The notes beneath the pieces are model-generated. The model was not told the DNA's origin. It made no database searches and was given only the letters and a program-made list of their open reading frames with translations. The translations under genes and the position numbers were made by a program. This document shows, piece after piece, positions 49,402 through 58,853 of a DNA stretch of 62,549 nt; position 1 is the first letter of the stretch, and every line of letters starts with the position of its first letter. Source of the stretch: Marinilabiliaceae bacterium JC017 (GTDB lineage: Bacteria > Bacteroidota > Bacteroidia > Bacteroidales > Marinilabiliaceae); contig RHGE01000035.1 of the NCBI GenBank assembly GCA_004296775.1, positions 1-62,549 of the forward strand, read 5' to 3'.

Positions 49402-49621
49402 TGAAATAAAGAAATAAAGCACCCGGAAGGAAAATCCGGCATGTAAGGTAGTTTTTTCCACTGGTGAACATAGTTCGCCAGGGATCCCAAACAGGTTTTA
49501 AACCTAACTTATAAACGAACACGGTATTCATCCAAAAAAATGAAGACTAAAAAGGAAAGGTGACACCCACTCCGAAGGGCGTTTCAGCACTGGAAATAAG
49601 TTGGCTCTGTGAGCAATGCCA

Positions 49622-49830
49622 CTGATTTAGTTAGTGCAGACACTTTGCAGGTGTGAAAAATCCCTGATTTAGGTTGAGCAGACACTTTGCAGACATGACA
49701 AGCCCTGACTCAAGCTGTGCAGACACTTTGCAGATGTGACAAGCCCCTGACTCAAGTTGTGCAGACACTTTGCAGACGTGATAAGCCCCTGACTCAAGTT
49801 GTGCAGACGTTTTGCAGACATGATAAGCCC
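49622..49830. repeat. Five 42-bp tandem repeats upstream of the DUF6261 gene
   Basis: Units start at 49622, 49664, 49705, 49747 and 49789 (41-42 bp). Each contains GCAGACACTTTGCAGAC, in which GCAGAC recurs after 11 bp. Units abut without spacers, so this is not a CRISPR array. Open frames on the minus strand only translate the repeat. Confidence 0.9.
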
Positions 49831-49994
49831 TTGCAGGGGAAAAAAGGGTATCCCGTTTGCAATGACCGTTGACAGGCAAAATGTTATCCAGTTCCTTTCC
49901 ACCGTTTAGCCAGGTTTAACACCTTTCTCTTACATAGCCATTGCGCTATCTACGAGGAAAGTGATTTCCAACCCTAAAACCTCAAGTAATTATT

Positions 49995-50714
49995 ATGAAA
50001 AAAATAGCTTTTTATCTTTTTTCATCCAATGCGTTATACACCTTTATTAAAAGAGCATTAGCTCTTATAGAGGAGAAAGATCCCACAGCACTTGGTTTAG
50101 CAGTATTTGTTAACAAAGCGAAAGCTCTTTTCAATAATTTCGATAGTGCGTTGAAACGCGACATGGTGGATCCATTAACTGTGAAGGTTAATGACGCCGA
50201 CCAAACACGTGACAACCGCTATATAGGTTTAAAAAATTATGTGAATGCTTGCCGTTACCGCGAGAGTGAAGCATGGCAGCAAGCAGCTGAACAAATCGGC
50301 CGAGCCTTTGAGCGCTACGGTAGCGAACTTTACCGCATGAGCAATGCCGAAGAATCGGCTGCCATCCGGAATTTAGTGAATGATTTGAATACGGAACCCC
50401 TCCTGACAGCCTGCAACACCATTGAGGCCGACCCATGGATTTCGGAACTGATAGTGGCCCAGGAGTCTTTCACGGTATTGGAGCAACAGCGCGTTAGCCA
50501 AACCGATAAAAATACTTTTACGTTACGTGAAACCCGTAAACCGTTGGTTACTGCCCTGCGATCATTACTAAAAATGGTTGAATTGCAACAACAAGCTACA
50601 GAGAATGCAGAACTGGATCTACTGGTAGAGCAACTGAATAACCTCATCAGTCAAAGCATGACCAGTGTCCGTATGTCACATTCATTGAACGAAAAAGAAG
50701 AAACCGCCAATTAA
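49995..50714 (+). CDS. DUF6261-like protein
   Basis: This 239-residue, mostly helical protein opens MKKIAFYLFSSNALYTFIKR and has TRDNRYIGLKNYVNACR (about residues 71-87), which resembles DUF6261 proteins of Bacteroidota. No catalytic motif or membrane segment is visible. Its unusually long leader contains a boxA-like motif, several hairpins and the 42-bp repeats. It lies 275 bp before cas6 on the same strand. A relation to CRISPR function is not established. The start is the first ATG after a hairpin with an ATAGC/GCTAT stem (about 49934-49949). Confidence 0.55.
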   Translation: MKKIAFYLFSSNALYTFIKRALALIEEKDPTALGLAVFVNKAKALFNNFDSALKRDMVDPLTVKVNDADQTRDNRYIGLKNYVNACRYRESEAWQQAAEQIGRAFERYGSELYRMSNAEESAAIRNLVNDLNTEPLLTACNTIEADPWISELIVAQESFTVLEQQRVSQTDKNTFTLRETRKPLVTALRSLLKMVELQQQATENAELDLLVEQLNNLISQSMTSVRMSHSLNEKEETAN

Positions 50715-50883
50715 TACCTGCCGGAGATCTTTCGGGTGCTTTTTAAATCGTACCATATTGGAATGACAACCTGAATCACCTCACTAAACATCCACCGAAA
50801 ACAAACACTTTTATTTGTTTTTACCCGGATTCCAAACAGAATTACTTCTAATACATAGTTTACAAACCAAAAATTGACTGATA

Positions 50884-50904
50884 ATAGCATAAATCTTATG
50901 CTAT
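50884..50904. promoter_or_regulatory. Perfect inverted repeat ahead of cas6
   Basis: ATAGCATAA-ATC-TTATGCTAT lies 86 bp upstream of the cas6 ATG. Without a U tract it is a candidate operator for the cas operon; a weak DUF6261 terminator is the alternative. Confidence 0.4.
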
Positions 50905-50989
50905 CATTTCTCATCAACACATCTAGAAACAACGCAAACAAACATCAACAATAACGTCGCAAACGGAAAAATATTAAAAATACTAACCA

Positions 50990-51649
50990 ATGAGATTACA
51001 CTTAAAACTATCACCCTCAAATAAACGAGTGCCTTATGAGCACCAACATCTATTAACCGGAACTATCCACAAATGGATAGGACCTAATACTATTCATGAC
51101 GAATTGTCACTCTACTCCTTTTCGCAGATGAAAGGGGGCAGTACCAACCGGCAAGGTTTATTTTTTACCAAAGGAGCCAGTTGGTTCATCAGTGCCTGGG
51201 ACAACACCATTATCAAGCAACTAATAAAAGGTATTCAAGCGGATCCGGAAATGTTTTATGGTATGAAAGTAATAGAAATTGTTTTGCAGGAAACACCAGA
51301 TTTAAGCGATAAAACACATTTTCTTGTTGCCAGTCCCATTTTTATACAAAGAACTATCAACGATAATAAGAAATTCTTTCTCTACACCGACAAAGAAGCC
51401 TCCCAACTATTGACAGAAACATTGATTCATAAAATGGCAAAAGCAGGCCTGCCTGCTGATGATACTTTAGAAATTGCATTTGATACCACCTACAGGCAAG
51501 CCAAAACTAAAATGATAAGATATAAGGAGGTGAATAACCGGTGTAACTGGTGCCCGGTGATTATTAAAGGCACGCCTGAAACCAAGGCTTTTGCATGGGA
51601 AGTGGGAGTAGGAAATAGTACTGGAATTGGTTTTGGCGCGATAATGTAG
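50990..51649 (+). CDS. cas6: CRISPR pre-crRNA endonuclease Cas6
   Basis: This 219-residue RAMP protein starts MRLHLKLSPSNKRVPYEHQH and ends with the Cas6 glycine-rich loop GVGNSTGIGFGAIM. Cas6 cuts within each repeat; with repeats ending ATTGAAAT the product would carry an 8-nt AUUGAAAU handle. It is the first cas gene, but a 900-bp stretch with a RAYT separates it from cas5. His39-like candidates are near residues 18-20 and 27; the catalytic residue was not assigned. Confidence 0.88.
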   Translation: MRLHLKLSPSNKRVPYEHQHLLTGTIHKWIGPNTIHDELSLYSFSQMKGGSTNRQGLFFTKGASWFISAWDNTIIKQLIKGIQADPEMFYGMKVIEIVLQETPDLSDKTHFLVASPIFIQRTINDNKKFFLYTDKEASQLLTETLIHKMAKAGLPADDTLEIAFDTTYRQAKTKMIRYKEVNNRCNWCPVIIKGTPETKAFAWEVGVGNSTGIGFGAIM

Positions 51650-51683
51650 AATCAACAACACTTATCCTAAACCACTACCCATA

Positions 51684-51729
51684 CCCCTGTCAGGGTGGAT
51701 AAGCAAGATGGTTATAGCCCTGACAGGGG
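51684..51729. repeat. REP of the CCCCTGTCAGGG family, copy 2
   Basis: It is identical over all 46 bases to copy 3 inside the RAYT gene, 352 bp away, so one was copied recently. Confidence 0.9.
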
Positions 51730-51818
51730 TTCCCAAATCAATTCCATAACCGCAGCTGGTGATAAGAAGGAACAACCTAAAAACGTAACTGCTCTGACAG
51801 GAATAAAAAATAGCACAC

Positions 51819-52454
51819 ATGCAACAGTTTGAACCATTAGAACAGGGATATTATTACCACATTTTCAACCGTGGTATTAATGGCTGCAATCTATTTTCAA
51901 AATCGGAAAACTATGAGTATTTCCTCCGCTTATATGAGAAATACATTCCTCCGGTAGCTGACACTTTTGCATGGGTTCTAATACCAAATCATTTTCATTT
52001 ATTGATTCGGATTAAAGAACCAAGGCCTATGGTTACCCCTGTCAGGGTGGATAAGCAAGATGGTTATAGCCCTGACAGGGGTAGAAATCCCAACGGGGAC
52101 AAAAATCCATCACAACAGTTTGCAAACCTATTTAATTCCTACGCACAAGCCTATAATAAATGGTTCAGCCGTCATGGCAGTTTATTTGAAAGACCATTTA
52201 AGCGCAAGCGAATAACCGATAAAAAGTACTTTCAACATCTGATCCTGTATATTCATAATAATCCTGTTCATCATGGCTTCTGCCAGCATCCGCTAGAATA
52301 TGGTTGGTCTTCTTACCTAAGTGTATTATCTGAGAAACAGACAAACCTAAAACGAGAAAAAGTGATTAAATGGTTTAACGATAAAAACAATTTCAAAATC
52401 ATGCATCAAAAAAAACAAGATATCACTGCCATTGAAGAATGGTTGGAAATATGA
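51819..52454 (+). CDS. REP-associated tyrosine transposase (RAYT) inside the cas operon
   Basis: This 211-residue Y1 nuclease has the opening YYYHIFNRGINGCNLF, HUH motif NHFHLLIRIKE and the C-terminal GSLFERPFKRKRITD and YIHNNPVHHGFCQHPLEYGWSSY. It cuts and joins single-stranded REP hairpins. Residues 73-88 (TPVRVDKQDGYSPDRG) are encoded by a REP that lies within the gene, in the variable stretch between the two conserved halves. REPs also flank the gene on both sides. It separates cas6 from cas5 and is co-directional, so the operon may still be read through. Confidence 0.9.
   Translation: MQQFEPLEQGYYYHIFNRGINGCNLFSKSENYEYFLRLYEKYIPPVADTFAWVLIPNHFHLLIRIKEPRPMVTPVRVDKQDGYSPDRGRNPNGDKNPSQQFANLFNSYAQAYNKWFSRHGSLFERPFKRKRITDKKYFQHLILYIHNNPVHHGFCQHPLEYGWSSYLSVLSEKQTNLKREKVIKWFNDKNNFKIMHQKKQDITAIEEWLEI
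52036..52081. repeat. REP copy 3, inside the RAYT coding sequence
   Basis: A full 46-bp palindrome with 12-bp arms sits in the open reading frame without breaking it. Because 46 is not a multiple of three, a small duplication or deletion must have restored the frame. Confidence 0.9.
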
Positions 52455-52475
52455 AAGAATATTAAAGACGTCTAA

Positions 52476-52521
52476 CCCCTGTCAGGGTTAATAAGCGAGA
52501 TGGGAAAAACCCTGACAGGGG
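52476..52521. repeat. REP copy 4, downstream of the RAYT gene
   Basis: The arms are the same 12 bases; the loop is diverged (TTAATAAGCGAGATGGGAAAAA-like). It is 22 bp after the RAYT stop and 30 bp before cas5. Confidence 0.85.
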
Positions 52522-52551
52522 GAGACAGAAAAAAATAATAAAACAACAAAT

Positions 52552-53148
52552 ATGCTATACCTAGTAAAATACACCGGCCCCTTTGGATTTATAAAACCCT
52601 GGACAGCCGTCCGCGATAGTGAAACCTACAGTCAACAGTTTTTAACTCCCTCTATTGTGGCAGGGATTGAACGCAAACTATTCCCCGAACTATTACAAAA
52701 CGATGATGGTGAGATCAAAAAAATTGTGGGGCATCGGCTGAGTTACAAGCAAATTTCACAACAACAGGAGCAAACCCAACCGCGAGGCTGGAATGAAAAA
52801 GGAACCAAGAAAAACAAATCATATGAACGGCCATATGCGATTTTAATGCGAGGGGTGTTCATTGAACCCGTTCTCTTTTTAGCCTTCGAAAACAAAGAAG
52901 ATGCCGAAACCGCGGCAAAACAACACATTTGCCTGTGCCGAAACGAAGACATCCTGTATCCCGATGAAACTATATTGGAAGTAAGCCAGGAAGAATTTGA
53001 CACCAACGAAGAGTTGTTCCCAGGTTTTGAATTGGTCTTTGAAAGAAACGAGCAATCCTTTTTAGTAGGCTATAATCGTTTTAAGGAGAACGAAGCCATG
53101 CATGGTTATCTCAAAGTCGTTGGAACCCCAGTAAAAAGTAATTATTAA
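52552..53148 (+). CDS. cas5: Cas5, PGING-type (Cas5p-like)
   Basis: This 198-residue protein starts MLYLVKYTGPFGFIKPWTAV, with the Cas5-type N-terminal strand and glycine loop, and has the approximate length of the Cas5p family. Cas5 caps the 5' handle of crRNA in Cascade. A 5-bp gap to cas3 indicates tight coupling. Assignment to the PGING group combines sequence impression and gene order; an ordinary type I-B or I-C Cas5 is the alternative. Confidence 0.75.
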   Translation: MLYLVKYTGPFGFIKPWTAVRDSETYSQQFLTPSIVAGIERKLFPELLQNDDGEIKKIVGHRLSYKQISQQQEQTQPRGWNEKGTKKNKSYERPYAILMRGVFIEPVLFLAFENKEDAETAAKQHICLCRNEDILYPDETILEVSQEEFDTNEELFPGFELVFERNEQSFLVGYNRFKENEAMHGYLKVVGTPVKSNY

Positions 53149-53153
53149 ACCCC

Positions 53154-55319
53154 ATGAACCCCAAAGAAATTTATCCACATATAAAAGCCAAAGGACTCCC
53201 TGAAGAGACATCGCTTTATGAGCATCTGCAACAGGTAAGCATGGTGGCTGAAAAAATCGCTCCCCATTTCGAACTGGATGCACAAATTGCCAAATACGGA
53301 GCCATCCTCCACGATATCGGAAAAGCAAGCACGATTTTTCAAAAACGTTTGTATGAAAAGGACCGCTCTAGTACTCCTTTCCGACATGAAATTGCGTCCT
53401 GCTTCTTTCTCTCTCTTTTTGATGAGAACATTCATGATGCCCTGATCGAAATGGTTATTGCCCACCATAAATCCATTTTGTATGATGCACGAAAAAAAGG
53501 AATACTCGACCTGGAAGAAAGAGGAGGAAACACATTTGATCTCCATATAAAAGATTGGGGTAAATGGAGTCCGGATGCTTTAGAAATACTATCGGCCCTT
53601 GGCATCAAAACCAAACCAATCAGCCTGAAGGAAGCCGAATCAAACTTCGATCAAGTGTTAAACTACTGCGAAGAAAAAGTACGTGAACAAGGTTACTCCC
53701 CTTGGCGTGGCTTGCTTATGGCTGCCGATCATTTTGCTTCCGCTCTTTCAGAAAAAACAGAAGACTACCTCCCTCTCCTTTTTAAAACCCCAAATCTGCA
53801 ATTCTTCAACCGGCAACATACGCTATTTCCCTTATCACTCAAAGAAACCACTTCAGATAAACCACACACCATGGTGGTTGCCTGTACCGGGGCGGGGAAA
53901 ACCGACTTCTTATTCCGGCGTTGCCAGGGACGGATTTTTTATACCCTCCCCTTTCAGGCCTCCATCAATGCCATGTTTAAAAGGGTAAAACAAGATTTAG
54001 CAAAAGACAACCCCAAACTGGACATACGACTACTCCACTCCTCATCACTGATCAATGGAAAAACTAAAGAGGAAAAAATAATACAAGGCCATGTTGGAGC
54101 CTCGGTAAAAATACTAACTCCTCATCAAATTGCCTCCATAGCCTTCGGCACCAATGGGTATGAAGCCATGTTAATGGACATCAAAGGATGCGATGTGATC
54201 CTCGACGAAATTCATACCTACACTGATATAACGCGTGCCATTGTCTTGAAAATAGTGGAGGTACTCAACCACCTGGGATGTCGCATACACATAGGTACAG
54301 CCACCATGCCATCCATTCTCTACGATAGAATAATAAGCCTACTGGGTAAAGAAAACGTATTGGAAGTACAGTTAGAAAAAGAAGAGCTAAGCCTGTTTGA
54401 TCGCCACATCATCCACAAGCAAGAAAACTGGGAAGAAGCACAGCCAATCATTGCCAATGCTATTAAAGAACAAAAGAAAATTCTTCTGGTCTGTAACCGG
54501 GTACGCTCGGCACAAAATCAATATGACGCCCTTAAAGAGATCTACCCAGATATTCCAATGTTATTAATCCATAGTCGCTTTAAACGCAATGACCGAAATC
54601 ACAAAGAAAAACAGTTAATCGGCCTTAATGATACAGGAGAGCCTACTGGAGAATTTAATACCTCCAATGAAGCCTGCATTGTAGTCTCTACCCAAGTTGT
54701 AGAAGTCAGTCTGGACATCAGTTTCGATCTGATGATTACTGAAGCAGCCCCTTTAGATGCCCTCATCCAACGTTTTGGCCGGGTCAACAGAAAACGCAGC
54801 GATGCTACTATTGGCCACTACAAACCTGTTTATGTATTGGCTCCACCCGATGATAAAAAGAAGGCTCTACCATACGATTTGGATATTATTCATCGAAGCT
54901 ATTCTGCTTTGCCTAATGGAGAAGTACTTTCCGAAAACAGCCTACAAGAGAAAATTGACCAGATTTTCACCAGTATCGACTTCATGAAGGTTGAACAACA
55001 TGCCGTATTTAAAGAAACAGGTAAATGGAACATTGATAAACTTACTCACAACCCCAAAGCAATACTTCTTGACTTGCTGGAGATTGATAGTGTGAGTTGT
55101 ATCTGCGAAGCCGATGAACAAGCATATCGAGAAGCTAATTATGAGGAAAGAATGCAAATGGAGATCAGTGCCCGTTATTATGCAGTAAGAGAACTCCGTC
55201 AATTAGACTGGGGATCTCATCCGTTCATTGTCCCGGATTCGGCCTATAGTGCAGAAATGGGCTTTGAAATAGAAAAAGCCAAAGCCGATAATTACAATCC
55301 TGAGTATTCATTCTTATAA
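53154..55319 (+). CDS. cas3: CRISPR helicase-nuclease Cas3 (HD plus DExD/H)
   Basis: This 721-residue protein has an N-terminal HD nuclease (LHDIGKAST, H53-D54, with HEIAS and AHHKS later). A superfamily 2 helicase follows: Walker A VVACTGAGKTDF (about 242-250), DEIH (about 350) and motif VI LIQRFGRVNRKR. Cas3 unwinds and degrades DNA recognised by Cascade. The fused HD and helicase and full motif set indicate an active enzyme. A 71-bp gap separates it from cas8. Confidence 0.93.
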   Translation: MNPKEIYPHIKAKGLPEETSLYEHLQQVSMVAEKIAPHFELDAQIAKYGAILHDIGKASTIFQKRLYEKDRSSTPFRHEIASCFFLSLFDENIHDALIEMVIAHHKSILYDARKKGILDLEERGGNTFDLHIKDWGKWSPDALEILSALGIKTKPISLKEAESNFDQVLNYCEEKVREQGYSPWRGLLMAADHFASALSEKTEDYLPLLFKTPNLQFFNRQHTLFPLSLKETTSDKPHTMVVACTGAGKTDFLFRRCQGRIFYTLPFQASINAMFKRVKQDLAKDNPKLDIRLLHSSSLINGKTKEEKIIQGHVGASVKILTPHQIASIAFGTNGYEAMLMDIKGCDVILDEIHTYTDITRAIVLKIVEVLNHLGCRIHIGTATMPSILYDRIISLLGKENVLEVQLEKEELSLFDRHIIHKQENWEEAQPIIANAIKEQKKILLVCNRVRSAQNQYDALKEIYPDIPMLLIHSRFKRNDRNHKEKQLIGLNDTGEPTGEFNTSNEACIVVSTQVVEVSLDISFDLMITEAAPLDALIQRFGRVNRKRSDATIGHYKPVYVLAPPDDKKKALPYDLDIIHRSYSALPNGEVLSENSLQEKIDQIFTSIDFMKVEQHAVFKETGKWNIDKLTHNPKAILLDLLEIDSVSCICEADEQAYREANYEERMQMEISARYYAVRELRQLDWGSHPFIVPDSAYSAEMGFEIEKAKADNYNPEYSFL

Positions 55320-55390
55320 TCTCACCCAACTCTCCATTGCTTATGGGAGATAAATGATGTAAAACGGACAACTAATAAAACAATGGAATC

Positions 55391-56797
55391 ATGATAGCAG
55401 CAACAATAGGTCGAGCCTTCTTGAAAGCATACAATGAAAAAACAGGGCAACAACTTTCAGCCCGGGAGTTTTTTGAAAAAGATTATTTTGAATTGTTCTT
55501 TAATCACCCCAAATACATGCAGTGGGTCACCAATTCACCTTTTGTACAGATGAAGGCGGGGCAAAAACCACATCTACTTAAGCCCCAAGATCGGATTGAG
55601 AAGCTAAAAAACTTACATTCAAAAATTACCGACGGGGAAAAAGATGCCAGTATCGCAATTGGATTTCCCGCCTCCGAAACAAAAGAATTTGCAACCACTT
55701 CCGGTCTGGTAACAGATATGGAATTAGCCCTTGATAAAGAAGATGTTTACTATTCATGGATAGGAGGTGGTTTAGGTATAGGTGTTGCAGGAGGTTACTC
55801 CATCTTTTTTGATCAACCCGATATTTTACTCAAACTCTACGAAGGGTGGAAAGTATATCGCAATTATTTAAACGATAAAACTCTCGTTCGCTTAAGAGGA
55901 AATCAGATCAATACCTGGAATGGACAATGGCTAAGTTTTTCTTACAACAAATATTATCGTGAATCCTTTGATTTTGCACAATTACATTCGACAGGTGTTT
56001 TTTCTGTAGATGAAAAAGTTATTGAGGTAAACACAATAAAGTGGAGCGAACTGTTTTTCAATATCTCCAATCGCTACCCACACCAAACCTTTACGGGTTA
56101 TGTATACAGTCTGGGACAAACCAATAAAACATTGGGTTTCTATCCATTTCATTTCAACAAAGCCAGGTCATTAATTAAGTATTACAAATTGTTATTCGGA
56201 GAGCAGGCAGCCCTGCATGATGCCAGTCATTATGAAGCACTCTTCGGCATTCATATTAAACGCGCCTGTGAATTAGGATCAATCGGCTTGCAAGCTTTAG
56301 AACCCAACGCTTTGAGAAAATATTTCGGGAAAGATAGCAATCTGAAATTAGCCAAACCCAAACTCGGGCAAAAAAAGGGGGAAAGCGACGAGGCCTATGC
56401 ATTACGAAAAGAAAAAATAGAAGCAAAAGATTACGAAAACATTATAACATACAGAACTTATAAAACGTGGTTATTAGCTATGATTACAAAAAACAAGGAA
56501 GAATCACTGGAATATACTGCTGAAGTGGCAAAAGCACTTCATGAGTATAAAGGAGCAGACAAAAAAGGCTCTACAAAACGCTCGAATCTAATCGGTTCAG
56601 AGTTATTAATTGCTAAAACTAAAAAGAGCTTTTTAGATGCCCTCACTACCATCATTAAAGAGGTAGATGAAAAAGAACTTGAAACTTTCAAGAATCTGAG
56701 AGACCGGGTACACATGATGTCATCTGAAGATTTCGGCTACTTCGTGGTCCTGCTAAAATTTGATTATGCCTATGCTGAAAGAACAATATTAAACTAA
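55391..56797 (+). CDS. cas8: Cas8, large Cascade subunit (Csp2-like, PGING type)
   Basis: This 468-residue protein starts MIAATIGRAFLKAYNEKTGQ and contains the glycine stretch YYSWIGGGLGIGVAGGYSIFF. It fits Csp2/Cas8c-like proteins in length, composition and position between cas3 and cas7. Cas8 recognises the PAM and starts R-loop formation. Cas8 proteins diverge quickly, so the subtype is the least certain part of the locus. Confidence 0.72.
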   Translation: MIAATIGRAFLKAYNEKTGQQLSAREFFEKDYFELFFNHPKYMQWVTNSPFVQMKAGQKPHLLKPQDRIEKLKNLHSKITDGEKDASIAIGFPASETKEFATTSGLVTDMELALDKEDVYYSWIGGGLGIGVAGGYSIFFDQPDILLKLYEGWKVYRNYLNDKTLVRLRGNQINTWNGQWLSFSYNKYYRESFDFAQLHSTGVFSVDEKVIEVNTIKWSELFFNISNRYPHQTFTGYVYSLGQTNKTLGFYPFHFNKARSLIKYYKLLFGEQAALHDASHYEALFGIHIKRACELGSIGLQALEPNALRKYFGKDSNLKLAKPKLGQKKGESDEAYALRKEKIEAKDYENIITYRTYKTWLLAMITKNKEESLEYTAEVAKALHEYKGADKKGSTKRSNLIGSELLIAKTKKSFLDALTTIIKEVDEKELETFKNLRDRVHMMSSEDFGYFVVLLKFDYAYAERTILN

Positions 56798-56811
56798 AAA
56801 AAATAAATCCA

Positions 56812-57894
56812 ATGAGTACAATTTATATCAGAACCTTAAAGAGAGCAGAGCATACAGTTTTTTGTGTAGCAGATGGTCAAAAGACCTATTATGATCCTCA
56901 ATTTAATCGCAGTATTCCCTACTCAAGCGGTCAACAGGTAAAACGTTCCTTGATCGATTCATTATCCAAAGCTTTAAATCAAGTTCCTTCACCCACTACT
57001 TTCTTATTTGATGTTGATAAAAAAGGTGTGCTGAAAGAAGGGGAAGTATACGCTACTTGCGATCCGTCTTATGCCGACCAACTGTTTGGTGGATGGATGA
57101 AAGCCGGAAAAGGTGGTAAAGAAAGAACCATTAAGCGAAGAAGCCCCCTTTCTATCTCCTCCATGCGAGGCTTGCATCCACTGTTAGCTGGTGTTGATTC
57201 AGAGAACATCTCCTTCGACAGAAGTGATCGTCCAAATAATGAAGTGATCATTCGCAATGAAAAAGGAGATGAACTAACAGATGACCAAATCACAGAACTT
57301 TTAGAAGGAAAGGACAGAAGCTTGAGTCGCAAATGGATTCCCAGCAACAAAAGAGCCACCGGCCTTTTTGTTCAGGACATAGCCATTGACCTACGTCGTT
57401 TATTCTGTGTTTCATTAAATAAATTGGAGCCTGAAATTACAGAAGAGACGGAAAGTAAACTTCGCACTGAAGGTTGGATTGAAACCAACACTGTGTTTGG
57501 CAATTGCCTGGTAGCACCGCCTTCTGTACGTGAACGATTAATCCCGGCATTGGCTTATGCGATCGTTAACTGGGCCATTACGTCGAACCAGGCTCGCACC
57601 TTTAGCTTGATGGAAACCCTGGCGATTTCTGTTTCAGATAATGCCAACCGGATTGCAGGTAGCATTCGAGCCAAATTAAAAGAAGAGGAAGACAACAAAG
57701 CTGAACCAATTATTGAAGAGGAGATGCAAGGCGTAGACACCTATGTAACATTAGCGGCCGGCGGATATATCCGAACAAAAAAAGAATCAGTTGACGCCCT
57801 TGAAAATGCCACTCAAACGCTGATAGAAAAGATGATGGATTTCGACTATGAAAATCAATTAAAGGAAGTAACAAAAGTAGTCGGATTAAACTAA
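56812..57894 (+). CDS. cas7: Cas7, Cascade backbone subunit (Csp1-like, PGING type)
   Basis: This 360-residue protein starts MSTIYIRTLKRAEHTVFCVA. It has SISSMRGLHPLLAGVDSENI and the FDRSDRP stretch typical of Cas7 RAMPs that handle self/non-self regulators. Several Cas7 copies coat the crRNA spacer. It begins 14 bp after cas8. A 199-bp gap with a hairpin then separates it from the adaptation genes. Confidence 0.8.
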   Translation: MSTIYIRTLKRAEHTVFCVADGQKTYYDPQFNRSIPYSSGQQVKRSLIDSLSKALNQVPSPTTFLFDVDKKGVLKEGEVYATCDPSYADQLFGGWMKAGKGGKERTIKRRSPLSISSMRGLHPLLAGVDSENISFDRSDRPNNEVIIRNEKGDELTDDQITELLEGKDRSLSRKWIPSNKRATGLFVQDIAIDLRRLFCVSLNKLEPEITEETESKLRTEGWIETNTVFGNCLVAPPSVRERLIPALAYAIVNWAITSNQARTFSLMETLAISVSDNANRIAGSIRAKLKEEEDNKAEPIIEEEMQGVDTYVTLAAGGYIRTKKESVDALENATQTLIEKMMDFDYENQLKEVTKVVGLN

Positions 57895-57912
57895 AAACTC
57901 TCTCTACTGACA

Positions 57913-57940
57913 GGATTGATAGCCTTAAAACTATCAATCC
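57913..57940. repeat. Hairpin between cas7 and cas4
   Basis: GGATTGATAG-CCTTAAAA-CTATCAATCC is a perfect 10-bp stem. It could attenuate reading from interference genes into cas4-cas1-cas2; no U tract follows directly. Confidence 0.5.
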
Positions 57941-58093
57941 TATAGTAATTAGTTCCAATATCACAGCTATCCCAAATATATTAATTACCCATTTAAAAAT
58001 TAATCTAATCAGTAATCCTTTCTTCATTCTGAACAGAGCCTTATTAAAATACAATAGGCTGGTATTAATCCTCCACTCTATAAATCAAATAAG

Positions 58094-58606
58094 ATGCAAA
58101 TCACCGGAACCCATTTCAACTACTACCTGGTATGCCAACGCAAACTTTGGCTGTTCGCCAACGGGATAAACATGGAGCATGCCAGCGATTTGGTATATGA
58201 AGGCAAAATTATGCACGAAAAGAGCTATCCTCAAAGATCAACTCGTTACAAAGAAATTGAATTACCAGGAATCAAAATTGATTTCTACGACTCTATCAAC
58301 AAGGTGATTCATGAAACCAAAAAGTCACGTAAGGAACACAACTCACATACCTGGCAACTCAAATACTACATCTTCCGCCTGGAAAAAGCCGGATTGGAGG
58401 AAGTGAGCGGTTTGTTAGAATATCCCAAAGAACACAAAACCGAGGAGGTGTTCCTGAGCCAACCCGACCGGGAACGAATCCGGGAGATAGAAACCGATAT
58501 CCATGCCATCATCCACCGGGAACAGTGCCCGCCCAAAATCAACAAACCCAAATGTAAAAAATGCGCCTACTACGACTTTTGCTACATTGATGAAGAACAG
58601 GAATAA
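58094..58606 (+). CDS. cas4: CRISPR adaptation nuclease Cas4
   Basis: This 170-residue RecB-like nuclease has an N-terminal Cys in YYLVCQRKLWLF and a C-terminal Cys trio in CPPKINKPKCKKCAYYDFC for the iron-sulfur cluster. IKIDFYDSINKVIHETKKS holds the D and ExK active-site residues. Cas4 trims prespacers and selects those next to a PAM for Cas1-Cas2. Confidence 0.92.
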   Translation: MQITGTHFNYYLVCQRKLWLFANGINMEHASDLVYEGKIMHEKSYPQRSTRYKEIELPGIKIDFYDSINKVIHETKKSRKEHNSHTWQLKYYIFRLEKAGLEEVSGLLEYPKEHKTEEVFLSQPDRERIREIETDIHAIIHREQCPPKINKPKCKKCAYYDFCYIDEEQE

Positions 58607-58681
58607 CAATAAACTCACAACGAATTGATTGACAAGATTAAAAGAGTATTGAATTGCAGATCAACAAAACATCAAACAACA

Positions 58682-58850
58682 AATCATGTAAATCTTGTTA
58701 ATCCTGTCAAATATCGACATGATTTACAGGATTAACAGGATTGAAAACAAATTGAATTGCAGCTCCATTATATCTCAAATAACGAATCATGTGAATCCTG
58801 TCTAAACAACAACATAATTTTATCGACATGATTCACATGATTAAAGAAGA
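58682..58850. repeat. 9-bp periodic inverted repeats upstream of the GxxExxY gene
   Basis: AATCATGTA-AATCTTGTT-AATCCTGTC style triplets of AATCNTGTN (58682 on) face their reverse complements (to 58742). A shorter pair is at 58793-58850, ending right before the ATG at 58854. Confidence 0.8.
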
Positions 58851-58853
58851 AAA

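Noticed and set aside
49263-49531. Two minus-strand frames of 75-87 residues
   Set aside because: They overlap each other in different frames and lie on the putative structured leader.
49622-49830. A second CRISPR array
   Set aside because: Units abut with no unique spacers and the whole 42-bp unit is conserved.
49631-49902. Two overlapping minus-strand frames
   Set aside because: They only translate the 42-bp tandem repeats in two frames.
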